Of a stretch of 64,000 nt of DNA, positions 12,372 through 23,281 are shown one piece after another. Within the stretch, counting starts at the first letter, position 1; each line of letters begins with the position of its first letter. The position numbers were made by a program, and so were the translations under genes. The stretch is taken from the NCBI GenBank assembly GCA_963082715.1, contig OY720454.1, positions 42,215,454 through 42,279,453 on the forward strand, written 5' to 3'. The DNA is from Harpalus rubripes (lineage: Eukaryota > Arthropoda > Insecta > Coleoptera > Carabidae). The notes under the pieces were generated by a model. The model saw only the letters and a list, made by a program, of their open reading frames with translations. It had not been told where the DNA came from and made no database searches.

Positions 12372-12717
12372 CTAGTTGCTATGAAAAAAAAATTGAATTA
12401 TGTTATTGGCAGTAACTGAGCAATACAGTATTATATTCTCTGCCAGCTGCATATTTTTACTGCCAATTTGCTCATCTGTAATTGTAAAACACGCTAAAAT
12501 AGTATAATTTTAATAATATTCTATAATTTCAGAAATCGTCAGTTGTAATTCAGAAAATTAAAAGATATTACTTTTATTTCAGAATGCTGCATAGAACAAT
12601 AAGATAAATATGTTTCAATAAGTAAACAATTTCCTGAATTATAATTGAGATCTGAAATATACAATTATTTTTTCAGAGTTAAACTGACTTTTTACCTCTC
12701 GCTAAGAGAGGTATTCG

Positions 12718-13253
12718 GTGCGTTCAATGAAGTAAGCAAATCTATCAAATGCTAGGTAAGGAAACGAGACTTGTTGCTTAGTTCGCTGAACAATTTGCTA
12801 GCTATATGACGAACTGACATCCACAACTGTCATCGAGAAATGTATATAGATGTCAAATATAACATTCTGTAATTGTGTATCTGTCGTATCTCTTTGATTG
12901 GTCTGCGAACATGAATTTATATATTTATTTTCAGATACTGGGATTAATTTGAAAGAAGCTATATTGACTATAACAAAATATTTCAAATTTAATAGTGTTA
13001 TAAACATCCATCACAAAACTCTCAAAGCCTTTTTTACATGTGGTTGATAGATACACGCCATATAAAGAAATTGAATCAGTTTAAGTGAATGTAAAATTTG
13101 TATTTCCCGCCATTATATTTGACACTTAGCAAGACAAGCGAGAAATTTGTGGCTTGGATTGCTTGCGAGCAAATCAAGCAAATGCTAGGCTAGCAAAGTC
13201 GTTCAACAAATTTTACTTCCGGTTGCTTGTTTTGCTGGGCTTATTGAACGTAC
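12718..13253. mobile_element. Insertion with GTTCAAT ends
   Basis: It interrupts the modular repeat between GAGGTATTC and CTATTGTATTC. The ends are inverted copies: GTGCGTTCAAT on the left and ATTGAACGTAC on the right, followed inward by AGCAAATCTAGCAAA-like sequence on both sides. It is about 536 bp and encodes nothing recognisable. Comparison with the uninterrupted copy at 26.33 kb supports the boundaries. Confidence 0.6.
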
Positions 13254-13349
13254 CTATTGTATTCATGCTAAAAATCGCATATCCAGATTTTAGTAAATAA
13301 GCACGTTTTAAGGTCCCTAGAATCCAAATATAACATTTTTACGATGATG

Positions 13350-13396
13350 TCCGTATGTATGTGTGTGTGTGTGTGTAGATGTGTGTGTGTGTGTAG

Positions 13397-13464
<68 letters not shown>

Positions 13465-13498
13465 CTGCGTGCGTGTGTGTGTTTGTGTGTGTGTGTAC

Positions 13499-13529
<31 letters not shown>

Positions 13530-13563
13530 TGTATGTGTGTGGATGTGTGTGTATGTGTGTGTG

Positions 13564-13606
<43 letters not shown>

Positions 13607-13722
13607 GTGTGTGTGTGTGTGTGTGTATGTGTGTGTGTGTATGTGGATGTGTGTGTGTATGTGTGTGTGTGTGGATGTGTGTGTGTGTGGATGTGTGTGT
13701 GTGTGTGTGTGTGTGTGGATGT
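13350..13722. repeat. Compound TG/TGCG/TA microsatellite
   Basis: A run of TG repeats with GTGCGTGCGTGC and GGATGTG interruptions surrounds a TA tract at about 13566-13604. Long open frames in all readings (Cys-Val, Thr-His or Ile-Tyr repeats) are products of the simple sequence and not genes. Confidence 0.95.
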
Positions 13723-14629
13723 TGGATTCACTATAACGCAAATACTTTAAGACTTAAAACATTTTTAACTACGGTTTCCTCAATCTAACAATAATGGGAA
13801 GAGTCGAGTCAGTTTTGGTAACAATTGGACAACCGGCAGTAGTAGTTACAAGAAAAAAATCATCTAAATATTATTTATCGAAAATTTATGTAAATACTTA
13901 TATTAAAGAACGTTAAATTCTTTATTCGATAAATATAAATTCATTATTATATCTTCTATAGATTTAGAGATAAAGAAATGCATATAAAATAATTTGATGT
14001 AAAAATTCTTAGATCAAACTACTTCAAGCCAAGAAATTCAAATGTTTGTAATTCACACATAAATGTCACTGTCAAAAATGTTTGTATGCCACTGTCAAAA
14101 ATATTTGTACATCATTATGAAGATTATGAAAATAAATAAAAAGTCAACAACGCAAAAGAATATACCTAAAAAAGAATATAAAAGGAATTTGCGAAAAAAT
14201 TACGAATAAAAGAAAAAGAAAAGGAAAGTAGAAAAAAAATTCAGGATATCAAATATAAAGAAAATGTATGTATTGTACATAATTTATATTAAAATAATTA
14301 TTTTGTAGTGAGACATGAATATGTGTATTTGTGTTTAAAAATATTTTTCGTTTTATGCGTACAACCAGATAAAATATCTGGCGAGAGGTTATGTGCTGGC
14401 CACATCAGATTTTTTGAATTACATTTGACGCAGCTTGTATATTAAAACTGACTATTCTAAAATAATGACGATGTGCTAATTAAAATTACTGGTGATGCTG
14501 TTTCAAATACTTTTGGAAAAGATGTGCTAGTTGATATAAAATATATTTATCCAAATTCGAATTCCTAAATATGCCATTATAAAAAGTATCTGTCCTCTAT
14601 TTTGGAAAGCAATCTTCTTGTTAAGTCCC

Positions 14630-14880
14630 AAGTCACTAACGGCTTCTCGTAATGAAGTGCAGGTCCTAGGGCGTCAGGTTGAAGTGACATCGCGAGTACG
14701 ATGGCTACGTCCCGGAACCCATTTCACATGAGGCGTCGCGCGCCGTCGCTTCGGACACGTCCCCATGCAAATCGAATTCAATTCCAAGCTTTGACAAAGA
14801 GTCGTTCAAGGTTAATGGGGGAGGATGAAATGACGGGAAAGTGGAGTGAAACATGGAAATTAAAGTGGAGATAATAAATG
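14630..14880. promoter_or_regulatory. GC-rich island with octamer site, candidate regulatory element
   Basis: Bases 14640-14770 are far richer in GC than the surroundings (GAGGCGTCGCGCGCCGTCGC) and contain ATGCAAAT at 14765, the POU-domain octamer. There is no repeat copy elsewhere in the window and no open frame of note. A conserved non-coding element is a reasonable guess; only cross-species comparison can show it. Confidence 0.3.
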
Positions 14881-15120
14881 GTCACTATTAAATATTACCA
14901 GTTTATTTGGATTTCGGAATAATTTAATGACATTCGCAGTACCATCAAAAAACACGGGTACATCAAATAATTATAGAAAAGGCAATAAAAACAATTAAAA
15001 ATTGTATATTTGTATTTATTTATATATTTATTTAAACAAAATATTACAATTAATCAAGAATAATTAATTAAAGAATTTAAATTTTCGATTCTTTGAAAAA
15101 ACTTTCTTAAAAATATATAC

Positions 15121-16155
15121 GTTTACACGCAGTTTTGAAAATGGTTTCAGTTTTCAGTTAAAATTACATAAAACTGTTTACATGCAATTTTCAAAGCAGG
15201 TTTAGAGATTGATTTAAAAACAATTTCTGCGCATAAGTTTTTGGTTGATGTAAGTCACGGATCTTTTTCACAAATTCTTCGTTTTGCCATTATTCCAATT
15301 ATTTTTTCTACTTTGTACCACTTTACTAGGGATGCCGATTTAAAATTTTTAATCGATTTTTTTAATATTCGGTTATTTTTTTTACCCTGAATCGATTAAA
15401 TCGGTAAATATAAATCGATTTTTTTCGGGAATATAAATATATGTATAAAAAGGTAATAAATAAAAACTCATAATTAGAATAAGTCTAGAGGGTAGAATTT
15501 AGAATACAAATGTTTCATGTTCGTATAGCTGTAATATTTTTATACATCTATAAACATACGTTTTAGAGCACAGGTTATGTTTACTATAAACATCAGAAAT
15601 TGATCGCAAACATCGCCTGAGGCCTCCAAAAACAAACAACAACACTTAATACGCATCAACGACGACTACGCATGACTTCTGCGCGATTGGGCTTGCCCGA
15701 GCCTGGGCGCGGCGTAGTGGTAGCGGGAAAATTCAAATGGATAAGAAAACTTAATTGAAAAAAAAAATCGAGGAAAAAATTGAGAATATAAAATCGATTC
15801 ACAGATTATTTTTAATTGGAAAATTGATTTTTTTAAATCGATTATAAATTTAAAATAATCGATTATTTTTCGACATCCCTGCACTTTACGCACTAGAACT
15901 ACACAACTGTCAGTTTGTTTGTAGATTAGTAACACCAAGTATCACAAAGCGACAGAAACGTTATGCTATGTATGCATGCGTAATATCGAAACTGAATTTT
16001 AAGTGTTTACACGAGTAGTTTTGAAATTTATTTTCAAGTCAAACCCAAGAATTTTAGTTTTGGTTTGAGATAACTCAAATCTGTCTGGACACTGTATCCC
16101 TGGCGTTTTCAAAACTAAAAACGTTCTAAAACCGGTTTGAAAACTGCATTTAAAC
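15121..16155. mobile_element. Inverted-repeat element interrupted by a hAT MITE
   Basis: GTTTACACGCAGTTTTGAAA at the left and the inverted right end GTTTAAATGCAGTTTTCAAA match, and further GTTTTCAGTTT/AAACTAAAAAC blocks follow inward. Removing the nested 555-bp MITE and one duplication leaves about 470 bp. Non-coding. Confidence 0.6.
15327..15881. mobile_element. hAT-type MITE with 8-bp target duplication
   Basis: Ends TAGGGATG and (inverted) CAGGGATG are typical of hAT elements. CACTTTAC stands directly on both sides (15319-15326 and 15882-15889), an exact 8-bp duplication as hAT transposases make. The subterminal regions are rich in ATCGATT in inverted orientation. There is no transposase. 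An intact duplication suggests a fairly recent insertion. Confidence 0.9.
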
Positions 16156-17264
16156 TCCAGTAATAAAGGTCTTGAAAAACTAGACGTTCTTTATATTAGA
16201 TTTTGTAAATCATTACTGGAAACTGGAAACTGATATCCAGAATGTTTTGCAAATTCTCCTGCAACTGATAACATTGTTTGTTCTGATTTTGATAATATCA
16301 TTGCATAGCATTTCGACAAGGTTGAAAGAAATCAAAAATAAGAAAAATGTTTATTTTGTTCTGTAACAATCTCGTTTCATCATGTAAATAAAATATATAA
16401 TTTTTTTCTTAATTTTTCAAATACAAACGTTCAATAATACATTTTATTTTAACAAAAAAAAATACATGATCTCATCGCCACCAATAATCAGGACAAATAA
16501 ATGAATCACAAACACTTTCCATTTCGTTACTTTCATTACAAATTATAGGTATAGAAGAAACAATTTGAATACAGGTGAATTTTTATTTTTGGACTTGTGG
16601 TAGGTACTTTGTTAATATAAATAGGTGTTGACGCTTAAAAAGTTAAAAAATTTACATAGATTGCCGTCCATCTTAACAAAATCTAAATTTAATACTGTTT
16701 ATTGTACGTACATTATGTGTATATAGCTCTCAAAATTACAGTAATAGTTAAGCATGAAAGAGGACCGATGGAATTTTTTTCTTATTAGGAGTCGATGCTT
16801 GTTAAAGTTTGGGCACCCCTAATTTAAAGTAAATGTAACTTTTAGGTACCGACAGATTCTCTTAGAGAAAATAGGTTTGTTCGTTCCGCTACCCAGAGTC
16901 TACCGCAAAACGCGGTGATGAAATTTGCTGTTCTTTTCATTTCGCGGTTCACTGTAAAGTCATTAGATTCTGTTCGTTTTTCTAGTATCTTGCGATAAAA
17001 CACCGCGGCAGTTGGCGGTGATAATTTTTAAAGTGACTCATGGCTCGGTTGTAAAAAAAATAATCGGCGGTAATGTTCGCATCTACAAATGAAGTGCCAG
17101 TGTGACAATGTTTGACAAATAAATATTTGGAAAAAATTGATATTTTTCAATAAGTAATGTATGTAATGTTTCAGTTTTATAAATTGAAATACATTTGTAA
17201 AATAAATAAATGTCAATTTGATAACAATAGTAAACAATTAAAATAATGTAGAATAGAATAATAT
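16156..17264. other. Non-coding stretch
   Basis: I see AT-rich DNA with no supported gene. Bases 16880-17020 are modestly GC-richer (ACCGCAAAACGCGGTG, ACACCGCGGCAG) without a clear assignment. Confidence 0.4.
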
Positions 17265-17960
17265 ATTTTTAGCCAACACCTACTCATAATATACTCGTTA
17301 CTATGGTTATTTGAAATCACTAATGTACAATATTCGTCACTCCGTGAGAGAATATTTTAGAAGTCACGGAGGAACTATTACTGATTTTTGTTTTTTTTTA
17401 ATATAAATAAAAAGCAATTTTACAAAACTATTTCATTATTGAAATAATTTAACATTATGAAACTTATTTATTTAAATTAATATTAACATTTATGCTAAAA
17501 TAGGTTACTTATCTTTTCAAAATGACAGGTGTCAGGTACAGCTAATGAAACGAAAACGAGAAATGAGTTAGTGGTTACTTGGTAAGTGAATACGTCTTGA
17601 AGGAAGATCCTCATTTTCACCCATTTTATTGTATTTTTCTTTCAAATAATTCCCAATGACAGACAATAATTATTTCAGCAATTTTTTTCAATAACAATGT
17701 AACAAAACCATAACAACCATTCAATGGCTACTTTATAATTTAAAATACTACATCAATTAACTTGTCAGTGTCAAACGATGAATGAAAATATAAAAATGAT
17801 TTAAGAAGTTTTTAAAAAAGTGTTGGATAAAACGTTGTATTACACTCGTGTGGAATTTATATTAGTCACTAAAGAAAATTAGCCACGTAGCCCGCATGAT
17901 TAATATGATACATTCCACACTCATATAATAAATAACTATTACTGTGAATCCTTTATAATT
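17265..17960 (+). repeat. 0.7-kb repeat, copy 1 of an inverted pair
   Basis: It matches 20690-21370 on the opposite strand over almost its whole length. Shared landmarks include CAACACCTACTCATAATATAC, GAGAGAATATTTTAGAAGTC, GTTGGATAAAACGTTG and TTCCACACTCATATAATAA. No gene. The two copies are 2.7 kb apart and point at each other. Confidence 0.8.
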
Positions 17961-19616
17961 ATAATAGAGCATGAAGTATCTTAGAAAATAATTAAATAAT
18001 TTAGTGCAAAAGGATCGTACAGAAAAATTATTTTTAGTAACTTAAATTATTACAGCAGTATAGCGGAGTGAACAAACCTGAATGTATTTGAAAGCAAATA
18101 AATAAACTTTCAGAAAAAATTTACATTTGTACCTCAAACAAATAAAACCCCTGTCTGGCTTCTGTCTACGTTTTCAAATTAGAATTCACTGAATTCATCT
18201 AAAAGTGTCCGAGAAAATTTCATTAGATTTTCGCAAATGTACCTTGGTTTTCACTTGTCTGTAGTTCGGTTCTTTTGTTAACATGGAAACCAGAATCGAT
18301 AGTCACTTGTCTCGTTCGAATGAGAGTCCTCTTTTTGTTTTAATTCCAGCCGAAATACATTACAACTCTGGTGAAGTTTTATCGACGCAGTTAGTCATTT
18401 GTTTAGTACGTACTGACATCGTTTCGTTTTTTCCAGGGATAAAAATTAATTGACTGGAAATGATGAATCAGGGGAAAATTTTAGTAGACAAACTATAAAA
18501 TTTTGTTATGATATAATAAAATTCCTCGAATGTCTCGAATAAGTTTTTTAATAAACTATTCTGTTTTACGTATTTATTTAATCCTGTTTGTAACAAAAAA
18601 GTATCTCCTGAATTTAAAACATGTGAATCAATGGCACATTTTGGTCATATTTAGAAGTTCGCGAATAGTTAAAAGTTCTTGGAAAACAAGCAAAATCCCT
18701 TGCTGGAAAGTTTGGGCCAGAGGGCAGGCAGGAAACATTTGAAAGTGTGAGAAAGCCTACTCTGATATGTCAAGGAGTCTATTTAGATAAGTATCTCATT
18801 CTTACTCGCCCAACTAGCCAACTAGAATTCGTAGAGATAAGAAGACATTCTTATTACACCTGAACTATGACCGAAACCAAAAGGTCAAAACAAAAATAAA
18901 ATTGAAACTAAGAAATTTAAATTATGTTTTAAACAGAATAATATTTGATATGTTGGACTCCAAGGCCGAAAACGCTGAAGAAGCGAAAAACAAAAACAGC
19001 CACAAAGCGTTACGGATTAATCTAAACTTCAAAAAAATATATTATTTATTATCATCTGTATGTATTTGTTAGTTTTCTAAACATACGTTAACATAACCTA
19101 CCCTAACGTACAAATATTATATGATTTACGAGTATATTCTATTTTGCTAAATTTAAAAGCGGAGTCTTGCATTTTATCATAGATTCTGCAAATAAATTGC
19201 ATAAGTTTGTAAAGTTTTAGAATATTTGAACAAATGGTTCAATTGTAACGAACACAATCTTGAAACTTTTCAGACTTTTTACTTTTTAGTTGCAGAGAGA
19301 TTCTGAAAGTAAGGAAATACACAATGTCTACTTCAATCAATAGAAGAAAATATAGTATTTGCTTACTAGACAAAGAGATCGTATTAAAAGAGGTACAGGT
19401 GGGGCCTAGAAACTTTCTTTTTTGAAGATGAATAAAATGAAACGTATTGCTGATAGACAAAATTTATTTTTGGAAAATAATTTATAATTGTACATTATTA
19501 AAAAAAAAAAAACATCTTGAAGGTAGTGGCCACTGTTCCCTATGCATTGATGCAACCGATTTCTCACTATACGTTTCAACATTCGGGCTCCTTTCTTTGA
19601 AAGCGTATAAAAAAAC
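17961..19616. other. Non-coding stretch
   Basis: No supported gene or repeat boundary. Several short open frames lack any motif or second copy. Confidence 0.4.
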
Positions 19617-20172
19617 AAATAAGCTAATATTGTGGGCCTTGGAACTCCGTATATTTTATTTGATTAGTAATAGTGTTGAACAATGTTACAGACGTTTCGA
19701 GACTAAATTCGTCTCATCATCAGCTATAATATATTACAAGGTTAAACTAAATTTTACATAAAATTAAAGAGAAATGTCTCTTCCCAAGAAAAATACAAGA
19801 GTTATAAACATGATTCTTAAGTAATATTCGTATTACAGTCATATCATATCGTAAAAAATATTTGAAGAAAAACTCAGAACATAACCGCTCTACAAGGGAG
19901 GGGGGATGTTCTAAGTTTTTCTTCTAATATTTTTTATGATATGATGTGACTGTAATACGAATATTACTTAAGAATCATGTTTATAACTCTTCTATTTTTC
20001 TTGGTAAGAGACATATATCTTTAATTTTATGTAAAATTTAGTTTAACTTTCTAATGTATTATAGCTGATGATGAGACGAATTTAGTCTCGAAACGTCTGT
20101 AACATTGTTTAACACCATTATTAATCAAATAAAATACGGATTTCCAAGGCCTACAATATTACCTTATTTAAA
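19617..20172. mobile_element. Foldback element with 266-bp arms and hammerhead-like cores
   Basis: Arms 19617-19882 and 19906-20172 are inverted copies with few differences around a 23-bp loop (ACCGCTCTACAAGGGAGG). Each arm holds CTGATGAT-GAGAC-loop-GTCTC-GAAAC-GTC, at 20065-20097 on the plus strand and 19691-19723 on the minus strand. The outer ends carry AATATTGTGGGCC / GGCCTACAATATT. Penelope-like retroelements are known to carry hammerhead motifs in their terminal repeats, so a head-to-head relic of such repeats is possible. No reverse transcriptase is nearby. Confidence 0.8.
20065..20097 (+). ncRNA. Hammerhead-ribozyme-like core
   Basis: CTGATGA fits the conserved CUGANGA box. One U later comes stem GAGAC/GTCTC with a 7-base loop, then GAAAC and GTC. 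The extra U between box and stem departs from the canonical core, and I could not find a convincing stem I in the flanks. It is therefore a core-like motif, not a proven ribozyme. The same motif is inverted at 19691-19723. Confidence 0.35.
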
Positions 20173-20367
20173 AACTTTCAATAACCTAAAATTGAAATAA
20201 AATAAAAAATATTGCTGATAACCAAAATTTATTTTTGGATAATAAAAAAATTTAATTTAAGTTTTAAATCATGCACTGATGCAACCGATTTCTGAAGCTT
20301 CTCTACATTCAAAAATTCGGGCTATTTCCTGCCGAATAAGATTCTTCAGCTGAATCTAGCTTATAGG

Positions 20368-20592
20368 GCGGTGTTTATAAACCTCTGCCCTGAGATATTC
20401 CAATAAAAAATCAGATGGCGTTAGAGTTGTGAGGGCAATGTTCTACTGACGGCTCATCTTGATTCAAGGTGACATCCCATGGGCGGCACGCTCGCCCGGT
20501 CTAACGCCATATGATTTTTTTTATGGGTATATCTCAAGATACATGTTTACAAACGGTTGGAATCGAACCCGGTCTGCCCGAATCACAACTAC
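20368..20592 (-). mobile_element. Inverted-repeat / tRNA-like repeat
   Basis: TATAAACCTCTGCCCTGAGATATTCC...ATCAGATGGCGTTAGA near 20371-20426 is inverted at 20502-20560. Next to it, on the minus strand at about 20550-20592, lies GGGTTCGATTCCAACC, a good B box. It could be a SINE with a hairpin body, or a MITE that landed beside a tRNA-like piece. Confidence 0.45.
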
Positions 20593-20689
20593 TGATTTTT
20601 TAAATTAAATATATTTTACTAATGCCCGTATTCATGCATAACAGTTTGTAACAAGGGTAACGCTTCGTTATATTCAAAACGCCTGTAAT

Positions 20690-21370
20690 ATAGAATAGTT
20701 ACTTATTATATGAGTGCGGAATATATCATATTAGTAACGAAAAAAAAAAAGTTTAAATTTTCTTTAGTGACTAATATACATTCCACACGAGTGTAATACA
20801 ACGTTTTATCCAACACTTTTTTAAAACTTCTTATATCATTTTTATGTATTCATTCATCGTTTGCCACTGACAAGAAAATTGATGTAGTATTTTAAATTAC
20901 AAAGTAGCCATTGGATGGTTGTTATAATAATTATTGTCTCTCATTGGGAATTATTTGAAAGAAAAATACATTAAATTGGGTGAAAAGGGGGACCTTCTTT
21001 TAAAACATTCACTTAGAAGGACAAGCAGTAGCTTTGAATTTAATTCCGAAGCAAGTACCCAACTAACTTGTTTCCCTTTTTCGTCTCATCAGCCACACAG
21101 CCGACAGCTGTCATTGTGTAAAGATAAATAATCTGTTTTCGCATAAATGTTAATATTAATTTAAATAAGCTTCATAATGTTAAATTATTTCAATAATAAA
21201 ATAGTTTTGTAAAATTGCTTTTTATTTATATTAAAAAAAAAAACACAAAAATCAGTAATAGTTCCTCCGTGACTTCTAAAATATTCTCTCACGGAATGAG
21301 TAATGTTGTACATTAGTTATTTCAAATAACCATAGTAACAAGTATATTATGAGTCGGTGTTGGATAAAAA
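20690..21370 (-). repeat. 0.7-kb repeat, copy 2
   Basis: Reverse-complement partner of 17265-17960, slightly diverged with small indels. It contains GACAGCTGTCATTG near 21104 where copy 1 has GACAGGTGTCAGG. It lies inside the terminal-inverted-repeat element, suggesting an independent insertion or shared internal sequence. Confidence 0.8.
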
Positions 21371-21635
21371 AAAATGTTCATAAACATTCGTTATCCATAA
21401 CAACCGTAAAATCCATCGTAATATTTAACGATTCGAATTTCGGCTGTAATACGTATACCGGCGCGTTAAATAAGAATTTTTTCATTTGTTCAAATTCGAT
21501 GTATGTAATTTTGACATTGACATGTCAGTGTACATTTTAATTTATTACAATTGTCATAAAATACGTTTAATTACAATATGATTTAAGGATATTACTAAAT
21601 TACTGGAAAATGTAATCTTTCTTTTCGATATTGTC

Positions 21636-21668
21636 ATCATTATCATCATCATCATCATCATCATCATC
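21636..21668. repeat. (ATC)n microsatellite
   Basis: About nine CAT/ATC units within an AT-rich stretch; the Ser-rich frame across it is not a gene. Confidence 0.85.
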
Positions 21669-22011
21669 TGCTTCTTCAATATTATTATCAAACATTACCA
21701 TAACTTTACGTTTTTCAGCATTGAATTTTTGTGTGATTTTTTTTTCAGGCATCATTTTACAGTTTCATATTTTTGCATCAGTTTTCACATTGTCTATTAA
21801 CATTTTCTTCTATTAAATCTGGTAGAATATCAATTTCCACATCACAAATATGTTTTCCCTTTGTCCTTTTCTTCACCTGATTCATCTTTACAACCGCAAA
21901 ATGTACAAAATATTGTCAAATACTGTGCACTTAAACAAATGTCAGTGTCTAATTTGAAATTTTCACACATAATTTTTTGTATTTGTTTGACCTGGGGCCT
22001 GTTTCTCAAAA

Positions 22012-22212
22012 AATACGGGACTAGTATTACTTGTCTGTACTAGTAATACTAATGAAGTTTACTAGTTTTTGTTTTTGAAATATACAAGTGTAAAACACTA
22101 GTTCGGAACTAGTATTTACTAGTGTATTTGACATAAAATACCTAGTAAAATACTAGTATTTTGTATCTCAAAATATTTGAGTTGTCTGTCAGACTAGTAA
22201 TTTACTAGAGAA
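22012..22212. repeat. ACTAGT/CTAGTA-rich patch
   Basis: ACTAGT or its close variants occur about ten times in 200 bases, in both inverted and direct arrangement (GGGACTAGTATTAC, AACTAGTATTTACTAGTG, AATACTAGTATTTT). It is not a regular tandem repeat. ACTAGT is self-complementary, so the patch can pair with itself in many ways. Confidence 0.65.
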
Positions 22213-22386
22213 AAGCTATAAGTGTCAGTTAGTATTTAATATCAAATATCACTAGGAATTATTGAAATCTGTCGTTTCAAAACGATGCGATATATTTTGT
22301 TTTTAAATTTTGTGAATACTCTGTTATATTTAACGAATGTTCATTTTGTTACGAAGCGTTATATTGATTTTTATGAATACGGGCAT

Positions 22387-23281
22387 ACAAACTTGAATAC
22401 CTAAAAATATGAAACATTAACTATTTCCTTCTTGTACGATTACAATTTCAGTAAAACTTGTCATAGTTCTATCGCCTGTTTTATTTTAAATATAAATACT
22501 ATTTCCTTTTGTTTAAAAATACGAGTGCTATTCTATCTTACTGTCAAAAGCAAGAGAATGCATTCACCATTCATAATTAATCCTCAGAATTAATTAAATC
22601 CACAACAAAACTATCCTTCTCTTGCAGGTTGAAGTAACAATCCTTTTGTACTGTTGAAAAAACTACTGAGATCCTTAATTAAACTGCATCTAACATCCGA
22701 CACTGCTGCATAATGCCGTACGGACGTATTTCAATCTCTTGTGTGTTTCCGTGGCTTCGGTATTGAAAGGCTTGTTGTTCTTATTCTAGACATCATTTCC
22801 CGGGATCTAAAGATCTCTCTCAGATGGAATGGAACGAGATATGGTGATTTCTTTTCACAGAATAGGTAGTTGTGGTTCGTAATTTGATTAAAGAAAAGAA
22901 AAATAAACCTTTAACTTCCGGGGAGTTTCATGAATTTGTTTTCAGAAATTTGTGTTTTCCATTGTGTGTGGATAGTGGTGTACTGCATTCAAACTTTATC
23001 GGCATCATTAAAGTTTTTGTAAATTTAATTTCTACTGAGTTTTAAGTTCTACTGTAATTGAGCTTTGTCTACTTCAAATAGAATTGATTTTTCAATTGGT
23101 CGGGAACAAATCCTTATTGTACGAGTATTAAAATTAAAATTCAAAAGAAATTAAAGCTGAAAAATCGCACTATTCGTCTGGAAATGGATTTCATTTTTCT
23201 ATCATCATTCTATCAATTTTCATATTTTCTATTGAAAAAAATTTATAACAAGAAGATTTAGTATGGGTTGACATAAAAACA
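22387..23281. other. Non-coding stretch
   Basis: Nothing I can assign. Bases 22690-22850 are moderately GC-rich without a supported frame. Confidence 0.4.

Larger units (their letters stand above)
12694..14415 (+). mobile_element. Modular TG-microsatellite repeat, plus orientation
   Basis: The left part reads TTACCTCTCGCTAAGAGAGG, and after a nested insertion comes GCTAAAAATCGCATATCCAG, then CACGTTTTAAGGTCCCTAG and TTTTTACGATGATGTCCG followed by TG repeats. This order recurs at 26.3, 31.6, 32.4, 35.7 and 37.1 kb. The right boundary is GGCGAGAGGTTATGTGCTGG, joining the shared GGCCACATCAGATTTTTT motif. It is non-coding. The plan of short inverted ends, an internal microsatellite and tandem units resembles non-autonomous Helitron/Helentron-like elements; that class is inference. 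Confidence 0.55.
20623..22386. mobile_element. Element with ATGCCCGTATTCAT terminal inverted repeats
   Basis: ATGCCCGTATTCAT near 20624 is repeated inverted as ATGAATACGGGCAT near 22373, a perfect 14-bp match, followed by AACGCTTCGTTATATT / ATATAACGCTTCGT inward. The interior includes the second 0.7-kb repeat, an ATC tract and the ACTAGT patch. No transposase is recognisable. About 1.76 kb. Confidence 0.6.

Noticed and set aside
13268..13788. Several overlapping long frames of Cys-Val, Thr-His and Ile-Tyr repeats
   Set aside because: They exist in most frames of both strands because TG/CA and TA tracts contain no stop codons; no domain or start context supports a gene.
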